A stretch of 64,000 nucleotides of DNA from JBEVJK01 sp963791325 (GTDB lineage: Bacteria > Pseudomonadota > Alphaproteobacteria > Rhizobiales > Rhizobiaceae), in assembly GCA_963791325.1 (NCBI GenBank), contig CAWBRU010000006.1:1-64000 (forward strand), in the 5' to 3' direction. Positions 25,663-34,336 of the stretch are shown here, in pieces. A program made the position numbers and the translations under genes. Position 1 is the first letter of the stretch. Each line of letters opens with the position of its first letter. The notes under the pieces were generated by a model. That model saw only the letters and a program-made list of their open reading frames with translations, was not told the DNA's origin and did not search any database.

Positions 25663-28622
25663 GGAGCTTTGCACTCTCCTTGTCGAAGAAGACGGGGTCG
25701 CAGAGCCGGCCGGATGTCGAACTCGTTCTGCAGGCCGTTCCAGATTTCGACCTCTTCCCCATGCCGCTGCCGTCCAGCCTTGACCAGCGCCAGGCCAATT
25801 GCCGAGCCGACATGCGGCGAATGGCACATCGACGTGACGTAACCCTGGTCGTTTTCCAAGGTCGCCGCATCCCCCTTGCGCAGGATGTGGGAGCCGGCGC
25901 GGAACGTGGCTCCAGGCGCGAGCGGGATGACGCCGACCAGCTGCTGCCGATCCGGGGCGGTCAAGGCTTCTCTGCCGATCATCGCCTTGCCGATGAAATC
26001 GGGCTTGGCCATCGAAACCATCTTGCCGAAGCCCAGATCGTCCGGGGTGACGGTGCCGTTGATTTCGTTGTGGGTGATATGTCCCTTCTCGATGCGCAGC
26101 ACGCTCAACGCCTCGACGCCATAGGGTTGGAGGCCATGCGGCGCGCCCGCTTCGATCAATGCGTCGGCAACGCTCTCGCCGTAGCCGGCGGGCACCGCGA
26201 GCTCGTAAGCGAGCTCACCGGAGAACGAGATCCTGAAAAGCAGTCCTTTAAGCTGCCCGCCAAGCAGGCCCACCTCGCGCGCCGCCAGGAAGGGGAAGGC
26301 GGCGTCGGACAGATCCTCGTCGACGACCTTTTGGAGGATGTCGCGTGACCTCGGTCCGGCAACGGCCATCTGCGCCCACTGATCGGTGATCGAGGCCAGC
26401 TTGACGTCGAGTTCCGGCCACAGTGCCTGGGCGCAGAATTCCAGGTGCGTCATGGCGGCAGCCGCATAGGCGGTCGTCGTGGTCATGAAATAGCGGTTCT
26501 CGGCCAGCCGGCTGGTCGTGCCGTCGTCGTAGATCATGCCGTCCTCGCGCAGCATCAGACCGTAGCGGGCCTTGCCGACCGGCAGCTTCAGGAACGCGTT
26601 GCAGTACACCCGGTTGAGGAACTCGGCGGCATCGGATCCGCCAATCTCGATCTTGCCCAGCATCGAGACGTCGCACAGGCCGGCGTTCTTGCGCACATTG
26701 AGCACCTCGCGCTCGACGCTCTCCCGCCAGGTCTTCTCCCCGCCGCGGGGAAACCAGGACGACCGGTACCAAAGCCCGGTCTCGACGAAGACCGCGCCTT
26801 GCTTGACGGCCCAATCGTGCAACGGAGACTTGCGTACGGGCTGGAAGTGGCGGCCGGCCGAGGCGCCTGTCAGCGCGCCGAAGGAAACCGGGGTATAGAA
26901 GGGCCGGAACGTGGTTGTGCCCACCTCCGCGGGCGAAACCCCGCGCTGTTCGGCGATGATGCCGATGGCATTGACGTTCGAGAGCTTGCCCTGATCCGTC
27001 GCCATGCCGTTGGTCGTGTAGCGCTTGGCAAGCTCGATATGCCCGTAGCCTTCCTGAACGGCCTGGGCGATGTCCTTCAGGTGAACGTCGTTCTGGAAAT
27101 CGACGAAAGCTTTGCCTCTGGCCCCGGCGACCGACCAGAGCGGCTTGCCGGAGAGGCTGGAGATGTCGCCTGCGACCTCGCCGAACTCGGGCGCGCTCAC
27201 CCTGAAGCCAAGATCTGCCGCGATCGCCGCGCCTTTGCTGCCGCCATCCTTCAGGCAAGCCGCCAGGCCCCAGATCGCTGCTGCAGAGCCGGCGAGCGCC
27301 AAGCCGTCGCGCGTCTCGGGCGCCAGGAAAGCGGCTTTATCGGCGTCCCAACGCGCCTTGCCGCCGCGATGCAGCGCGAGCGAAATGTTGGGGCTATAGC
27401 CGCCCGACATCGCCAGAGCGTCGGCTTCAAGGGTCTCGATCCCGCCGGCGTATCGAATTCGGACGGACGACAGCTTCTTCCTGCCGTGCGCCTCGACCAC
27501 AACCGCCTCGCGAAACACCCGCGCCTTGCCCTGGTAGTTCGGGCTGGCCGATCCGCTGCGGCTATCGACGACCGCGCCGACCGCAACGCCGGCGGCCTCG
27601 AGGTCGCCGGCGAGCAAATAGCCGCTGTCGTTGGTGGTGAAGATCGCGGCGGCGCGGCCGGGCGCAACGGCGAACCGGTTGAGATAGACCCGCATCGCCG
27701 AGGCGGTCATGACGCCCGGAACGTCATTGCCGCCGAACACGATCGGCCGCTCCTCCGACCCGGTTGCCAGCAGCGCCCGGCGGGCGACAATGCGCCACAA
27801 GCGCTCGGTCGGAACCCCCGGTGCTGCCTGAGGAACGTGCTTGCCGACCCGCTCGACCGCGCCGAAGACATTGTCGTCATACCAGCCGAAAACGGTGGTC
27901 CGGGCGTTCACCCGGACGTTCGGCAGCGAGGCCAGTTCCTCGGCCAGCGACTGCGCGAATTGCGGGGCGGAGCGGCCGTCGACGGTTCCGGTCTCCGACA
28001 GGAGCGAACCGCCGAGATCCCGATGCTCGTCGACGATGATGACGCGGGCGCCCGCCCGCCCTGCCGCGACTGCGGCGGCCAGTCCGGCAGGCCCTGCTCC
28101 GACCACCAGCAGATCACAATGGGCCCAGCACTTCTCGTAGCCGTCGGGGTCGGCTTCATAGCTCGCCCGGCCGAGTCCCGCCGCCTTGCGGATCAGTGGT
28201 TCGTACAGCTTTTCCCAAAGAGCTGCCGGCCACATGAAGGTCTTGTAGTAGAAGCCGGCCGCAAGGAAGGGGGAGAGCAGCCCATTGACGGCGCCGATAT
28301 CGAAGGAGAGCGACGGCCAGCGGTTCTGGCTGCGCGCCTCCAGGCCGTCATAGAGCTCCTGCATCGTGGCGCGGGTGTTGGCTTCCGTCCGGCCGCCTTT
28401 CCCAACCGTGACCAGGGCGTTGGGCTCGGCCGAGCCGGCCGTGACGATCCCGCGTGGGCGATGATATTTGAAGCTGCGGCCGATCAGGGCTTGGCCGTTT
28501 GCCAGCAGGCCGGACGCCAGCGTGTCGCCGGCGAAGCCCTGCATCGTGACACCATCGAATGTGAACCGCAGTGCTTGGCTGCGGTTGAGCTGCCCTCCCG
28601 ATGCGAGCCTGTAGGAGGTCAT
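25644..28622 (-). CDS. mgdC: N-methylglutamate dehydrogenase subunit C (sarcosine oxidase alpha-like)
   Basis: A large subunit of 992 residues. The N-terminal part carries a 2Fe-2S-type/ubiquitin-like fold (residues 1-90, MQGFAGDTLASGLLANG), then an NAD/FAD-binding Rossmann motif VVGAGPAGLAAAVAAG near 170-185 and a pyridine nucleotide-disulfide domain. The last 400 residues are a GcvT-like aminomethyltransferase domain, which in this family transfers the released methyl group to tetrahydrofolate as methylene-THF. It overlaps mgdB by ATGA. Its length matches SoxA/MgdC. No frameshift is seen. Confidence 0.88.
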   Translation of the reverse strand: MTSYRLASGGQLNRSQALRFTFDGVTMQGFAGDTLASGLLANGQALIGRSFKYHRPRGIVTAGSAEPNALVTVGKGGRTEANTRATMQELYDGLEARSQNRWPSLSFDIGAVNGLLSPFLAAGFYYKTFMWPAALWEKLYEPLIRKAAGLGRASYEADPDGYEKCWAHCDLLVVGAGPAGLAAAVAAGRAGARVIIVDEHRDLGGSLLSETGTVDGRSAPQFAQSLAEELASLPNVRVNARTTVFGWYDDNVFGAVERVGKHVPQAAPGVPTERLWRIVARRALLATGSEERPIVFGGNDVPGVMTASAMRVYLNRFAVAPGRAAAIFTTNDSGYLLAGDLEAAGVAVGAVVDSRSGSASPNYQGKARVFREAVVVEAHGRKKLSSVRIRYAGGIETLEADALAMSGGYSPNISLALHRGGKARWDADKAAFLAPETRDGLALAGSAAAIWGLAACLKDGGSKGAAIAADLGFRVSAPEFGEVAGDISSLSGKPLWSVAGARGKAFVDFQNDVHLKDIAQAVQEGYGHIELAKRYTTNGMATDQGKLSNVNAIGIIAEQRGVSPAEVGTTTFRPFYTPVSFGALTGASAGRHFQPVRKSPLHDWAVKQGAVFVETGLWYRSSWFPRGGEKTWRESVEREVLNVRKNAGLCDVSMLGKIEIGGSDAAEFLNRVYCNAFLKLPVGKARYGLMLREDGMIYDDGTTSRLAENRYFMTTTTAYAAAAMTHLEFCAQALWPELDVKLASITDQWAQMAVAGPRSRDILQKVVDEDLSDAAFPFLAAREVGLLGGQLKGLLFRISFSGELAYELAVPAGYGESVADALIEAGAPHGLQPYGVEALSVLRIEKGHITHNEINGTVTPDDLGFGKMVSMAKPDFIGKAMIGREALTAPDRQQLVGVIPLAPGATFRAGSHILRKGDAATLENDQGYVTSMCHSPHVGSAIGLALVKAGRQRHGEEVEIWNGLQNEFDIRPALRPRLLRQGECKAPWLTLG

Positions 28623-28888
28623 GCCGACGCTCCCGGCCCCGCCGCGTCGCGGCAGTCGTAGAGCTCATGAGTCGCAGTGTCGCGGGTGAGCACGAGCCAG
28701 CGGCGGCATCCGGACGTGTGATGCCAGTATTCCTCAAGCCGGCCCCGAGGATTGTCACGCAGATAGACATAGTCGAACCAGGCCGATGGTCCGGCGTCGG
28801 GTGCCGGCCGGGCCACGGCTGCGCCCCGGATGGTGAACTCTTCCTTGGGACGGCGCCCGCAATGCGGACAAGGGACGAGGCTTGCCAT
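28619..28888 (-). CDS. mgdB: N-methylglutamate dehydrogenase subunit B (sarcosine oxidase delta-like)
   Basis: An 89-residue delta-type subunit. The N-terminal CPHCGRRPKEEF provides two zinc-ligand cysteines, and HHTSGCRRW provides the remaining histidine/cysteine ligands, as in SoxD. WFDYVYLRDNPRG and the C-terminal RDTATHELYD are also typical. It sits between subunits A and C, with an ATGA overlap to mgdC and 15 bases from mgdA. Confidence 0.87.
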   Translation of the reverse strand: MASLVPCPHCGRRPKEEFTIRGAAVARPAPDAGPSAWFDYVYLRDNPRGRLEEYWHHTSGCRRWLVLTRDTATHELYDCRDAAGPGASA

Positions 28889-28903
28889 GTTCGAACCTGA
28901 AGC

Positions 28904-30154
28904 TCAGTGGAGGTTGGGTTGGGCGCCCACGCCCTTCTCGTCGATCATCGCGCCGCGGGCGAAGCGATCCAGCCGGAACGCCCGGGCAGTCGGGTGAGGT
29001 TCGTTGCGCGCGATCAGGTGCGCGAAGCAGAAGCCCGACGCCGGCGTCGCCTTGAAGCCGCCATAGCACCAGCCGGCGTTGAGATAGAGGTTGTCGGTTT
29101 GCGTTCGGTCGATGATCGGCGTGCCATCCATGGACATGTCCATCACGCCGCCCCAGGAACGCAGAACCCGCACGCGCGACAGCCCGGGGATCAGGGCGAC
29201 GCCGGCTTCAGCCACATGCTCCACCGTGGCGAGGTTGCCGCGCTGCGCATAGGAGTTGTAACCGTCAAGGTCGCCGCCGAAGACCAGCCCGCCCTTGTCG
29301 GACTGCGATACGTAGAAATGGCCGGCGCCGAACGTCACCACGCAGTCGATGAACGGCTTCAGGCCTTCGGAGACAAATGCCTGCAGGACATGGCTCTCGA
29401 TCGGCAAGCGGATATCGGCCATGGCCGCCACCCGTGAGGAGTTGCCGGCCGCCGCCAGCGCAAGCTTGCCGCAGCCGATGAATCCGGACGTGGTTTCGAC
29501 GCCGACCACCCGGCCGGCCTCGCGTCGAATGCCGGTGACCTCGCAATTCTGGATGATGTCGACCCCGCGCTGATCCGCACCGCGGGCAAAGCCCCAGGCC
29601 ACGGCATCATGGCGGACGGTGCCGCCGCGGCGCTGAAGGAGCCCGCCCTGGATCGGAAAGCGGGCATTCTCGAAATCGAAGAACGGAAGCATGGCTTCGA
29701 CTGCGCTTCGATCGAGCAGCTCGGCGTCGACGCCATGCAGCCGCATGGCATTTCCCCGGCGGCGATAGGCATCCCGCTGCGCATCGGAATGGTAGAGGTT
29801 GAGCACGCCCCGCTGTGAGACCATCGCGTTGAAATTGAAGTCCTGCTCCAACCCTTCCCACAGCCTCAGCGAGAACTCGTAGAAGGGATTGTTGCCAGGC
29901 AGCAGGTAGTTGGAGCGGATGATCGTCGTGTTGCGGCCGACATTGCCGGAGCCGAGATAACCCTTCTCGACGACCGCGACGTTGGTGACGCCGAACTCCT
30001 TCGCCAGATAGTAGGCTGTCGCCAACCCGTGGCCGCCGCCGCCGACGACGACCACGTCATACTGCGGCTTCGGCTTGGGGGTGCGCCAGGCCGGCCGCCA
30101 TCCACCGTTGCCGCGCAGGCCATTGGCAAGAATCGAAAATGCTGAATAGCGCAT
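28904..30154 (-). CDS. mgdA: N-methylglutamate dehydrogenase subunit A (sarcosine oxidase beta-like)
   Basis: A 416-residue FAD-dependent oxidoreductase of the DAO/SoxB type. The dinucleotide motif VVVGGGGHGLATAYYLA is near residues 36-52, GNVGRNTTIIRSNYL follows, and the C-terminal NAGWCYGGFKATPASG is the flavin/substrate region. It oxidises the N-methyl carbon in a complex with subunits B, C and D. I start it at the ATG at 30154, because upstream in-frame codons lack homology. It is the first gene of the minus-strand mgdABCD operon, divergent from the DJ-1/AraC regulator. Confidence 0.88.
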   Translation of the reverse strand: MRYSAFSILANGLRGNGGWRPAWRTPKPKPQYDVVVVGGGGHGLATAYYLAKEFGVTNVAVVEKGYLGSGNVGRNTTIIRSNYLLPGNNPFYEFSLRLWEGLEQDFNFNAMVSQRGVLNLYHSDAQRDAYRRRGNAMRLHGVDAELLDRSAVEAMLPFFDFENARFPIQGGLLQRRGGTVRHDAVAWGFARGADQRGVDIIQNCEVTGIRREAGRVVGVETTSGFIGCGKLALAAAGNSSRVAAMADIRLPIESHVLQAFVSEGLKPFIDCVVTFGAGHFYVSQSDKGGLVFGGDLDGYNSYAQRGNLATVEHVAEAGVALIPGLSRVRVLRSWGGVMDMSMDGTPIIDRTQTDNLYLNAGWCYGGFKATPASGFCFAHLIARNEPHPTARAFRLDRFARGAMIDEKGVGAQPNLH

Positions 30155-30241
30155 GAGATCACCCGATCGTCGCGGCGACATTAGCGCATCAGCGACGTCG
30201 GCAAATTGCACTATTGGGACGGTTTATGATACTCAGCGGAC

Positions 30242-31198
30242 ATGAAAGCGCTGGGTCCGAAGACGCTGCAAGAGATGGGATTCCTGCTGGTCCCCGGATT
30301 TGCGCTGATGTCGTTCGCCTCGGCTACCGAGCCGCTGCGTGCGGCCAACCTGCTGGCGGGCCGCGCCGTATTCGCCGTGGTCCCGCTTTCCCTGGATGGC
30401 CGGCCGGTCGCAAGCTCATCGGGTGTACTCGTGCCCTGCACCTCCCTTGAAGGTGCGGAGCAGCTCGACACGATCTTCGTCTGCGCCGGCGGAAAGCCCT
30501 CCTCGTCCCTCTCGCCCGAGCTGCTTGGCGCGCTCAAGCGCCTCGCCCGCAGCGGCGTTCGGCTGGGAGGCATCTCCGGCGGCCCCTATCTGCTCGCGGC
30601 CGCCGGGCTGCTGGAAGGGCGGGACTTCACCATCCATTGGGAACATGCGCCGGCGCTGATCGAATCCTTTCCCACGCTGTCTCCGCGCCAGGCCAGGTTC
30701 GTGCTCGATGGCAATCGGGTCACCTGCGGCGGCGGTGTCGCGCCGCTCGACATGATGCATGCCTTGATCGCAGATCGGCTGGGGAGCGATTTCGCGCGGC
30801 GGGTCAGCGACTGGTTCCTGCACATTGCGGTCGCGGAGCCCTCGGCGCCCCAGCGCGGCTCGATCGCCGAACGCTATCGCGTCCATCATCCCGTCCTGGT
30901 CAACACCCTGCAGCACATGGAAGCCACCCTCGAACAGCCGCTTGGGCGCAAAGCGATGGCGGCACTGGTCCGCGTCAGCGAGCGCCACCTTGACCGGCTC
31001 TTCGCACAGCATCTGGGCACGAGCTTCCGCTCCGCCTATCTCGACATGCGGTTGGAACATGCGCGCCGGCTCCTCGATCAGAGCCTGCTGTCGCTCTCCG
31101 AGATCGGCTTCGCCACAGGCTTCTCGAGCGCCTCGCATTTCTCGCGATCGTTCAAAAAGCGTTATGCAGTGACGCCGCGAAACGCCCGTCAGGCCTAG
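30242..31198 (+). CDS. GlxA-type transcriptional regulator (DJ-1/PfpI plus AraC)
   Basis: A 318-residue activator. The N-terminal DJ-1/PfpI-like sensor domain (about 10-190) contains GISGGPYLLAAAGLL and FVLDGNRVTCGGGVAPLDMM. The C-terminal AraC/XylS DNA-binding domain has two helix-turn-helices (LVRVSERHLDRLFAQHLG and SLSEIGFATGFSSASHFSRSFKKRYAVTP). Family members control glycine-betaine, carnitine, dimethylglycine and methylamine genes. It lies between the divergent mgd and mgs-gmaS operons, 87 bases from mgdA, and is the obvious local regulator. Confidence 0.9.
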   Translation: MKALGPKTLQEMGFLLVPGFALMSFASATEPLRAANLLAGRAVFAVVPLSLDGRPVASSSGVLVPCTSLEGAEQLDTIFVCAGGKPSSSLSPELLGALKRLARSGVRLGGISGGPYLLAAAGLLEGRDFTIHWEHAPALIESFPTLSPRQARFVLDGNRVTCGGGVAPLDMMHALIADRLGSDFARRVSDWFLHIAVAEPSAPQRGSIAERYRVHHPVLVNTLQHMEATLEQPLGRKAMAALVRVSERHLDRLFAQHLGTSFRSAYLDMRLEHARRLLDQSLLSLSEIGFATGFSSASHFSRSFKKRYAVTPRNARQA

Positions 31199-31319
31199 GT
31201 TGGAAGCCGGCGGAATGCGGTCTTCGCAGCTGTTGCCTGCAGTGAAAATATTATTCTTTACAGTTGATTTCAGCCCGTGCATCTGGTAGGCATTCGAGGA
31301 CTGCGAAAGGAGGCTGATC

Positions 31320-32216
31320 GTGTGCGGAATCGTCGGGCTTTTTCTGAAGGATAAGACGCTTGAGCCGCAGCTTGGCGCGCTGTTGTCGGACATGATGGTC
31401 TTGCTTTCGGACCGCGGTCCCGACAGTGCCGGATTGGCCATTTACGGCGCCGCAAAGGAAGGGTCGGCGAAGATCACGCTCCAGTCGCCGGCACCCGCCC
31501 GGGATTTCAGCGGGCTGGCCGACCAGCTGCGCGAGGAGATCGGCACCCAATCCAAGGTGACGGTCAAGTCGACACATGCCGTCGTCGAGGTGCCGGTCGA
31601 CAAGGTGGCCGAGGCGCGCGAGGCGATCCTGAAGCTGCGCCCTGCGGTTCGCATCATGGGGGCCGGAGAGTCGGTCGAGATCTACAAGGAGGTCGGATCG
31701 CCTGAATCCGTTGCCAAGCGCTTCGACATCGCCAAAATGGCCGGAACGCATGGCATCGGCCATACGCGGATGGCTACGGAATCGGCCGTGACCACCCTCG
31801 GCGCCCACCCGTTTTCGACGGGGCTCGACCAGTGTCTCGTTCACAACGGCTCGCTCTCCAATCACAACAATCTGCGCCGCGAGCTGATCCGCGACGGCAT
31901 GACGTTCGAGACCGAGAACGACACCGAAGTGGCGGCTGCCTACCTGTCGTCGAAGATCGCCCACGGCAAGAACCTGCAAGAGGCACTCGAGGGCGGTTTG
32001 AGCGAACTCGACGGCTTCTATACCTTCGTTGTCGGCACCAAGAACGGCTTCGGCGTGCTGCGCGACCCGATTGCCTGCAAGCCGGCCGTCATGGCGGAGA
32101 CGGACCGCTATGTGGCCTTCGGATCGGAATACAGGGCGCTCGCCAACCTGCCCGGCATCGAGGAGGCACGGGTCTGGGAGCCGGAGCCGTCGACCGTCTA
32201 CTTCTGGGAGCATTGA
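31320..32216 (+). CDS. mgsA: N-methylglutamate synthase subunit A (glutamine amidotransferase class II)
   Basis: A 298-residue Ntn-type amidotransferase domain. The nucleophilic cysteine is residue 2 (MCGIVGLF). SDRGPDSAG, ATHGIGHTRMATES, a VHNGSLSNHNNLRREL segment and FGVLRDP are all class II motifs. It hydrolyses the amide of gamma-glutamylmethylamide and passes methylamine on to the synthase. It starts at a GTG preceded by AAAGGAGG. It is also annotated GlxB in rhizobia. It is followed five bases later by mgsB. Confidence 0.9.
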   Translation: MCGIVGLFLKDKTLEPQLGALLSDMMVLLSDRGPDSAGLAIYGAAKEGSAKITLQSPAPARDFSGLADQLREEIGTQSKVTVKSTHAVVEVPVDKVAEAREAILKLRPAVRIMGAGESVEIYKEVGSPESVAKRFDIAKMAGTHGIGHTRMATESAVTTLGAHPFSTGLDQCLVHNGSLSNHNNLRRELIRDGMTFETENDTEVAAAYLSSKIAHGKNLQEALEGGLSELDGFYTFVVGTKNGFGVLRDPIACKPAVMAETDRYVAFGSEYRALANLPGIEEARVWEPEPSTVYFWEH

Positions 32217-32221
32217 CTGTC

Positions 32222-32959
32222 ATGACCCCGTCCAACGTCGCTGCGAGCCGGTCCCGGAAGGCAAACTTCGCGCCGCGAACGGTCGATCTGGCCACCACGT
32301 CGTTGCGCGAGCTCAATCAGGCGCTGCACCAGATCCAAGATGCGAACGAGGAGCCGTTCTGGGAGGTGCTCCATCCGAAAGGCAGCCATGCCGTGGCCGC
32401 GGGCGTCGACAAGGCCGTCACGATCGATGTACGCGGCAGCGTCGGCTACTATTGCGGCGGCATGAACGATGGCGGCGAGATCACCGTGCACGGCTCGGCG
32501 GGTCCGGGCGTCGGTGAGAACATGATGTCGGGCAAGATCGTCGTCACGGGCGATGCCAGCCAGTATGCCGGCGCCACCGGTCGCGGCGGATTGTTGGTGA
32601 TCGAGGGCAACGCTTCGTCGCGCTGCGGCATCTCGATGAAGGGGATCGACATCGTCGTTCACGGCAATATCGGCCACATGTCGGCCTTCATGGCGCAGTC
32701 CGGAACCCTCGTGGTGCTGGGCAATGCCGGCGATGCGCTCGGCGATTCGATCTACGAGGCGCGCATCTATGTGCGCGGCGAGGTGAAGAGCCTTGGCGCG
32801 GACTGCGTCAGGAAGGAGATGCGCCGCGAGCATATCGCCGAGCTCGAGGACCTGCTGCAGCGAGCCGGCGTCGAGGGCGTGAAGGCCGAGGCGTTCACCC
32901 GCTACGGCTCTGCCCGCACGCTGTACAACTTCCACATCGACAATGCCGACGCGTATTGA
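32222..32959 (+). CDS. mgsB: N-methylglutamate synthase subunit B (glutamate synthase domain 3-like)
   Basis: A 245-residue protein homologous to the C-terminal right-handed beta-helix (GXGXG) domain of glutamate synthase. Repeated turns of VRGSVGYYCGGMNDGGEITVHG, GKIVVTGDASQYAGATGRGG and DIVVHGNIGHMSAFMAQSG carry the G-x-x-G-x-x-x-G pattern. It serves structurally to couple the amidotransferase and FMN subunits. It is named GlxC in rhizobia. The start ATG is at 32222. Confidence 0.9.
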   Translation: MTPSNVAASRSRKANFAPRTVDLATTSLRELNQALHQIQDANEEPFWEVLHPKGSHAVAAGVDKAVTIDVRGSVGYYCGGMNDGGEITVHGSAGPGVGENMMSGKIVVTGDASQYAGATGRGGLLVIEGNASSRCGISMKGIDIVVHGNIGHMSAFMAQSGTLVVLGNAGDALGDSIYEARIYVRGEVKSLGADCVRKEMRREHIAELEDLLQRAGVEGVKAEAFTRYGSARTLYNFHIDNADAY

Positions 32960-32970
32960 GGCGAGGACAG

Positions 32971-34299
32971 ATGAGCTACCATAACCCGCCGACGACGCCG
33001 CGCCGCTCCGCAACGTTTGACGAATATGCATTGTCCGAGATCCGCCGCGCCGCCGCGACCGGCATCTACGACATCCGTGGGGCAGGCGCGAAGCGCAAAG
33101 TCCCGCATTTCGACGACCTGTTGTTCCTCGGCGCCTCGATCTCGCGCTACCCTCTGGAGGGCTACCGGGAGAGATGCGAGACCGGCGTGACGCTCGGGGC
33201 TCGGCATGCCCGCAAGCCGATCCAGCTCAAGATTCCGATCACCATTGCCGGGATGAGCTTCGGATCGTTGTCCGGCCCGGCCAAGGAAGCGCTCGGCCGC
33301 GGCGCGACGATCGCCGGGACCTCCACGACCACCGGCGACGGCGGCATGACCGAGGAGGAGCGCGGCCACTCGAAGACCCTGGTCTATCAGTATCTGCCGT
33401 CGCGCTATGGAATGAACCCGCGCGATCTGCGGCGTGCCGATGCCATCGAGATCGTCGTTGGCCAAGGCGCCAAGCCGGGCGGCGGCGGCATGCTGCTCGG
33501 CCAAAAAATCTCCGACCGGGTGGCGAATATGCGCAACCTTCCCAAGGGCATCGATCAGCGCTCGGCGTGCCGGCATCCGGATTGGACCGGCCCCGACGAT
33601 CTCGAGATCAAGATTTTGGAGATCCGGGAGATCACGGATTGGGAAAAGCCGATCTATGTCAAGGTCGGCGGTGCCAGGCCCTATTACGACACTGCCTTGG
33701 CGGTGAAGGCGGGAGCCGATGTCGTCGTCCTCGACGGCATGCAAGGCGGCACGGCGGCCACCCAGGAAGTGTTCATCGAACATGTCGGCCAGCCGACGCT
33801 TGCCTGCATCCGCCCGGCAGTCAAGGCGCTCCAGGAGCTCGGCATGCATCGCAAGGTGCAGCTGATCATCTCCGGCGGGATCCGCAACGGCGCGGACGTC
33901 GCCAAGGCACTGGCGCTCGGCGCCGACGCGGTGTCGATCGGCACGGCTGCCCTCGTGGCGATCGGCGACAACGACCCGCATTGGGAGGAGGAGTACAGGC
34001 AGCTCGGAACCGAGCCCGGCGCCTACGATGATTGGCATGAGGGCCGTGATCCGGCCGGCATCACCACTCAGGATCCCGAGCTGATGAAGCGTGTCGATCC
34101 GGTCGCAGCCGGCCGCCGGCTGGCCAACTTCCTCAAGGTCATGACGCTCGAGGCACAAACGATTGCACGTGCCTGCGGCAAGAATCATCTCCACAATCTG
34201 GAGCCTGAAGATCTGTGTGCGCTGACGATCGAGGCGTCGGCCATGGCGGGCGTTCCTCTCGCCGGCACGACCTGGATTCCGGGGCAGGGCACCTTCTGA
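32971..34299 (+). CDS. mgsC: N-methylglutamate synthase subunit C (FMN-binding glutamate synthase-like)
   Basis: A 442-residue catalytic subunit with the FMN-binding TIM barrel of glutamate synthase. Visible motifs are MSFGSLSGPAKEALGRGA, STTTGDGGM, GQGAKPGGGGML, VKVGGARPYYDTAL, DGMQGGTAATQE and SGGIRNGADVAKALALGADAVSIGTAAL (phosphate-binding for FMN). The C-terminal cysteine-containing ARACGKNHLHNLEPEDL suits an iron-sulfur cluster region. It condenses methylamine with 2-oxoglutarate reductively. The ATG at 32971 has GAGGA upstream. It is called GlxD in rhizobia. Confidence 0.9.
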   Translation: MSYHNPPTTPRRSATFDEYALSEIRRAAATGIYDIRGAGAKRKVPHFDDLLFLGASISRYPLEGYRERCETGVTLGARHARKPIQLKIPITIAGMSFGSLSGPAKEALGRGATIAGTSTTTGDGGMTEEERGHSKTLVYQYLPSRYGMNPRDLRRADAIEIVVGQGAKPGGGGMLLGQKISDRVANMRNLPKGIDQRSACRHPDWTGPDDLEIKILEIREITDWEKPIYVKVGGARPYYDTALAVKAGADVVVLDGMQGGTAATQEVFIEHVGQPTLACIRPAVKALQELGMHRKVQLIISGGIRNGADVAKALALGADAVSIGTAALVAIGDNDPHWEEEYRQLGTEPGAYDDWHEGRDPAGITTQDPELMKRVDPVAAGRRLANFLKVMTLEAQTIARACGKNHLHNLEPEDLCALTIEASAMAGVPLAGTTWIPGQGTF

Positions 34300-34336
34300 T
34301 CCCGGCAGCGGGCAAGACATAAGAAAGGGAGGTCCA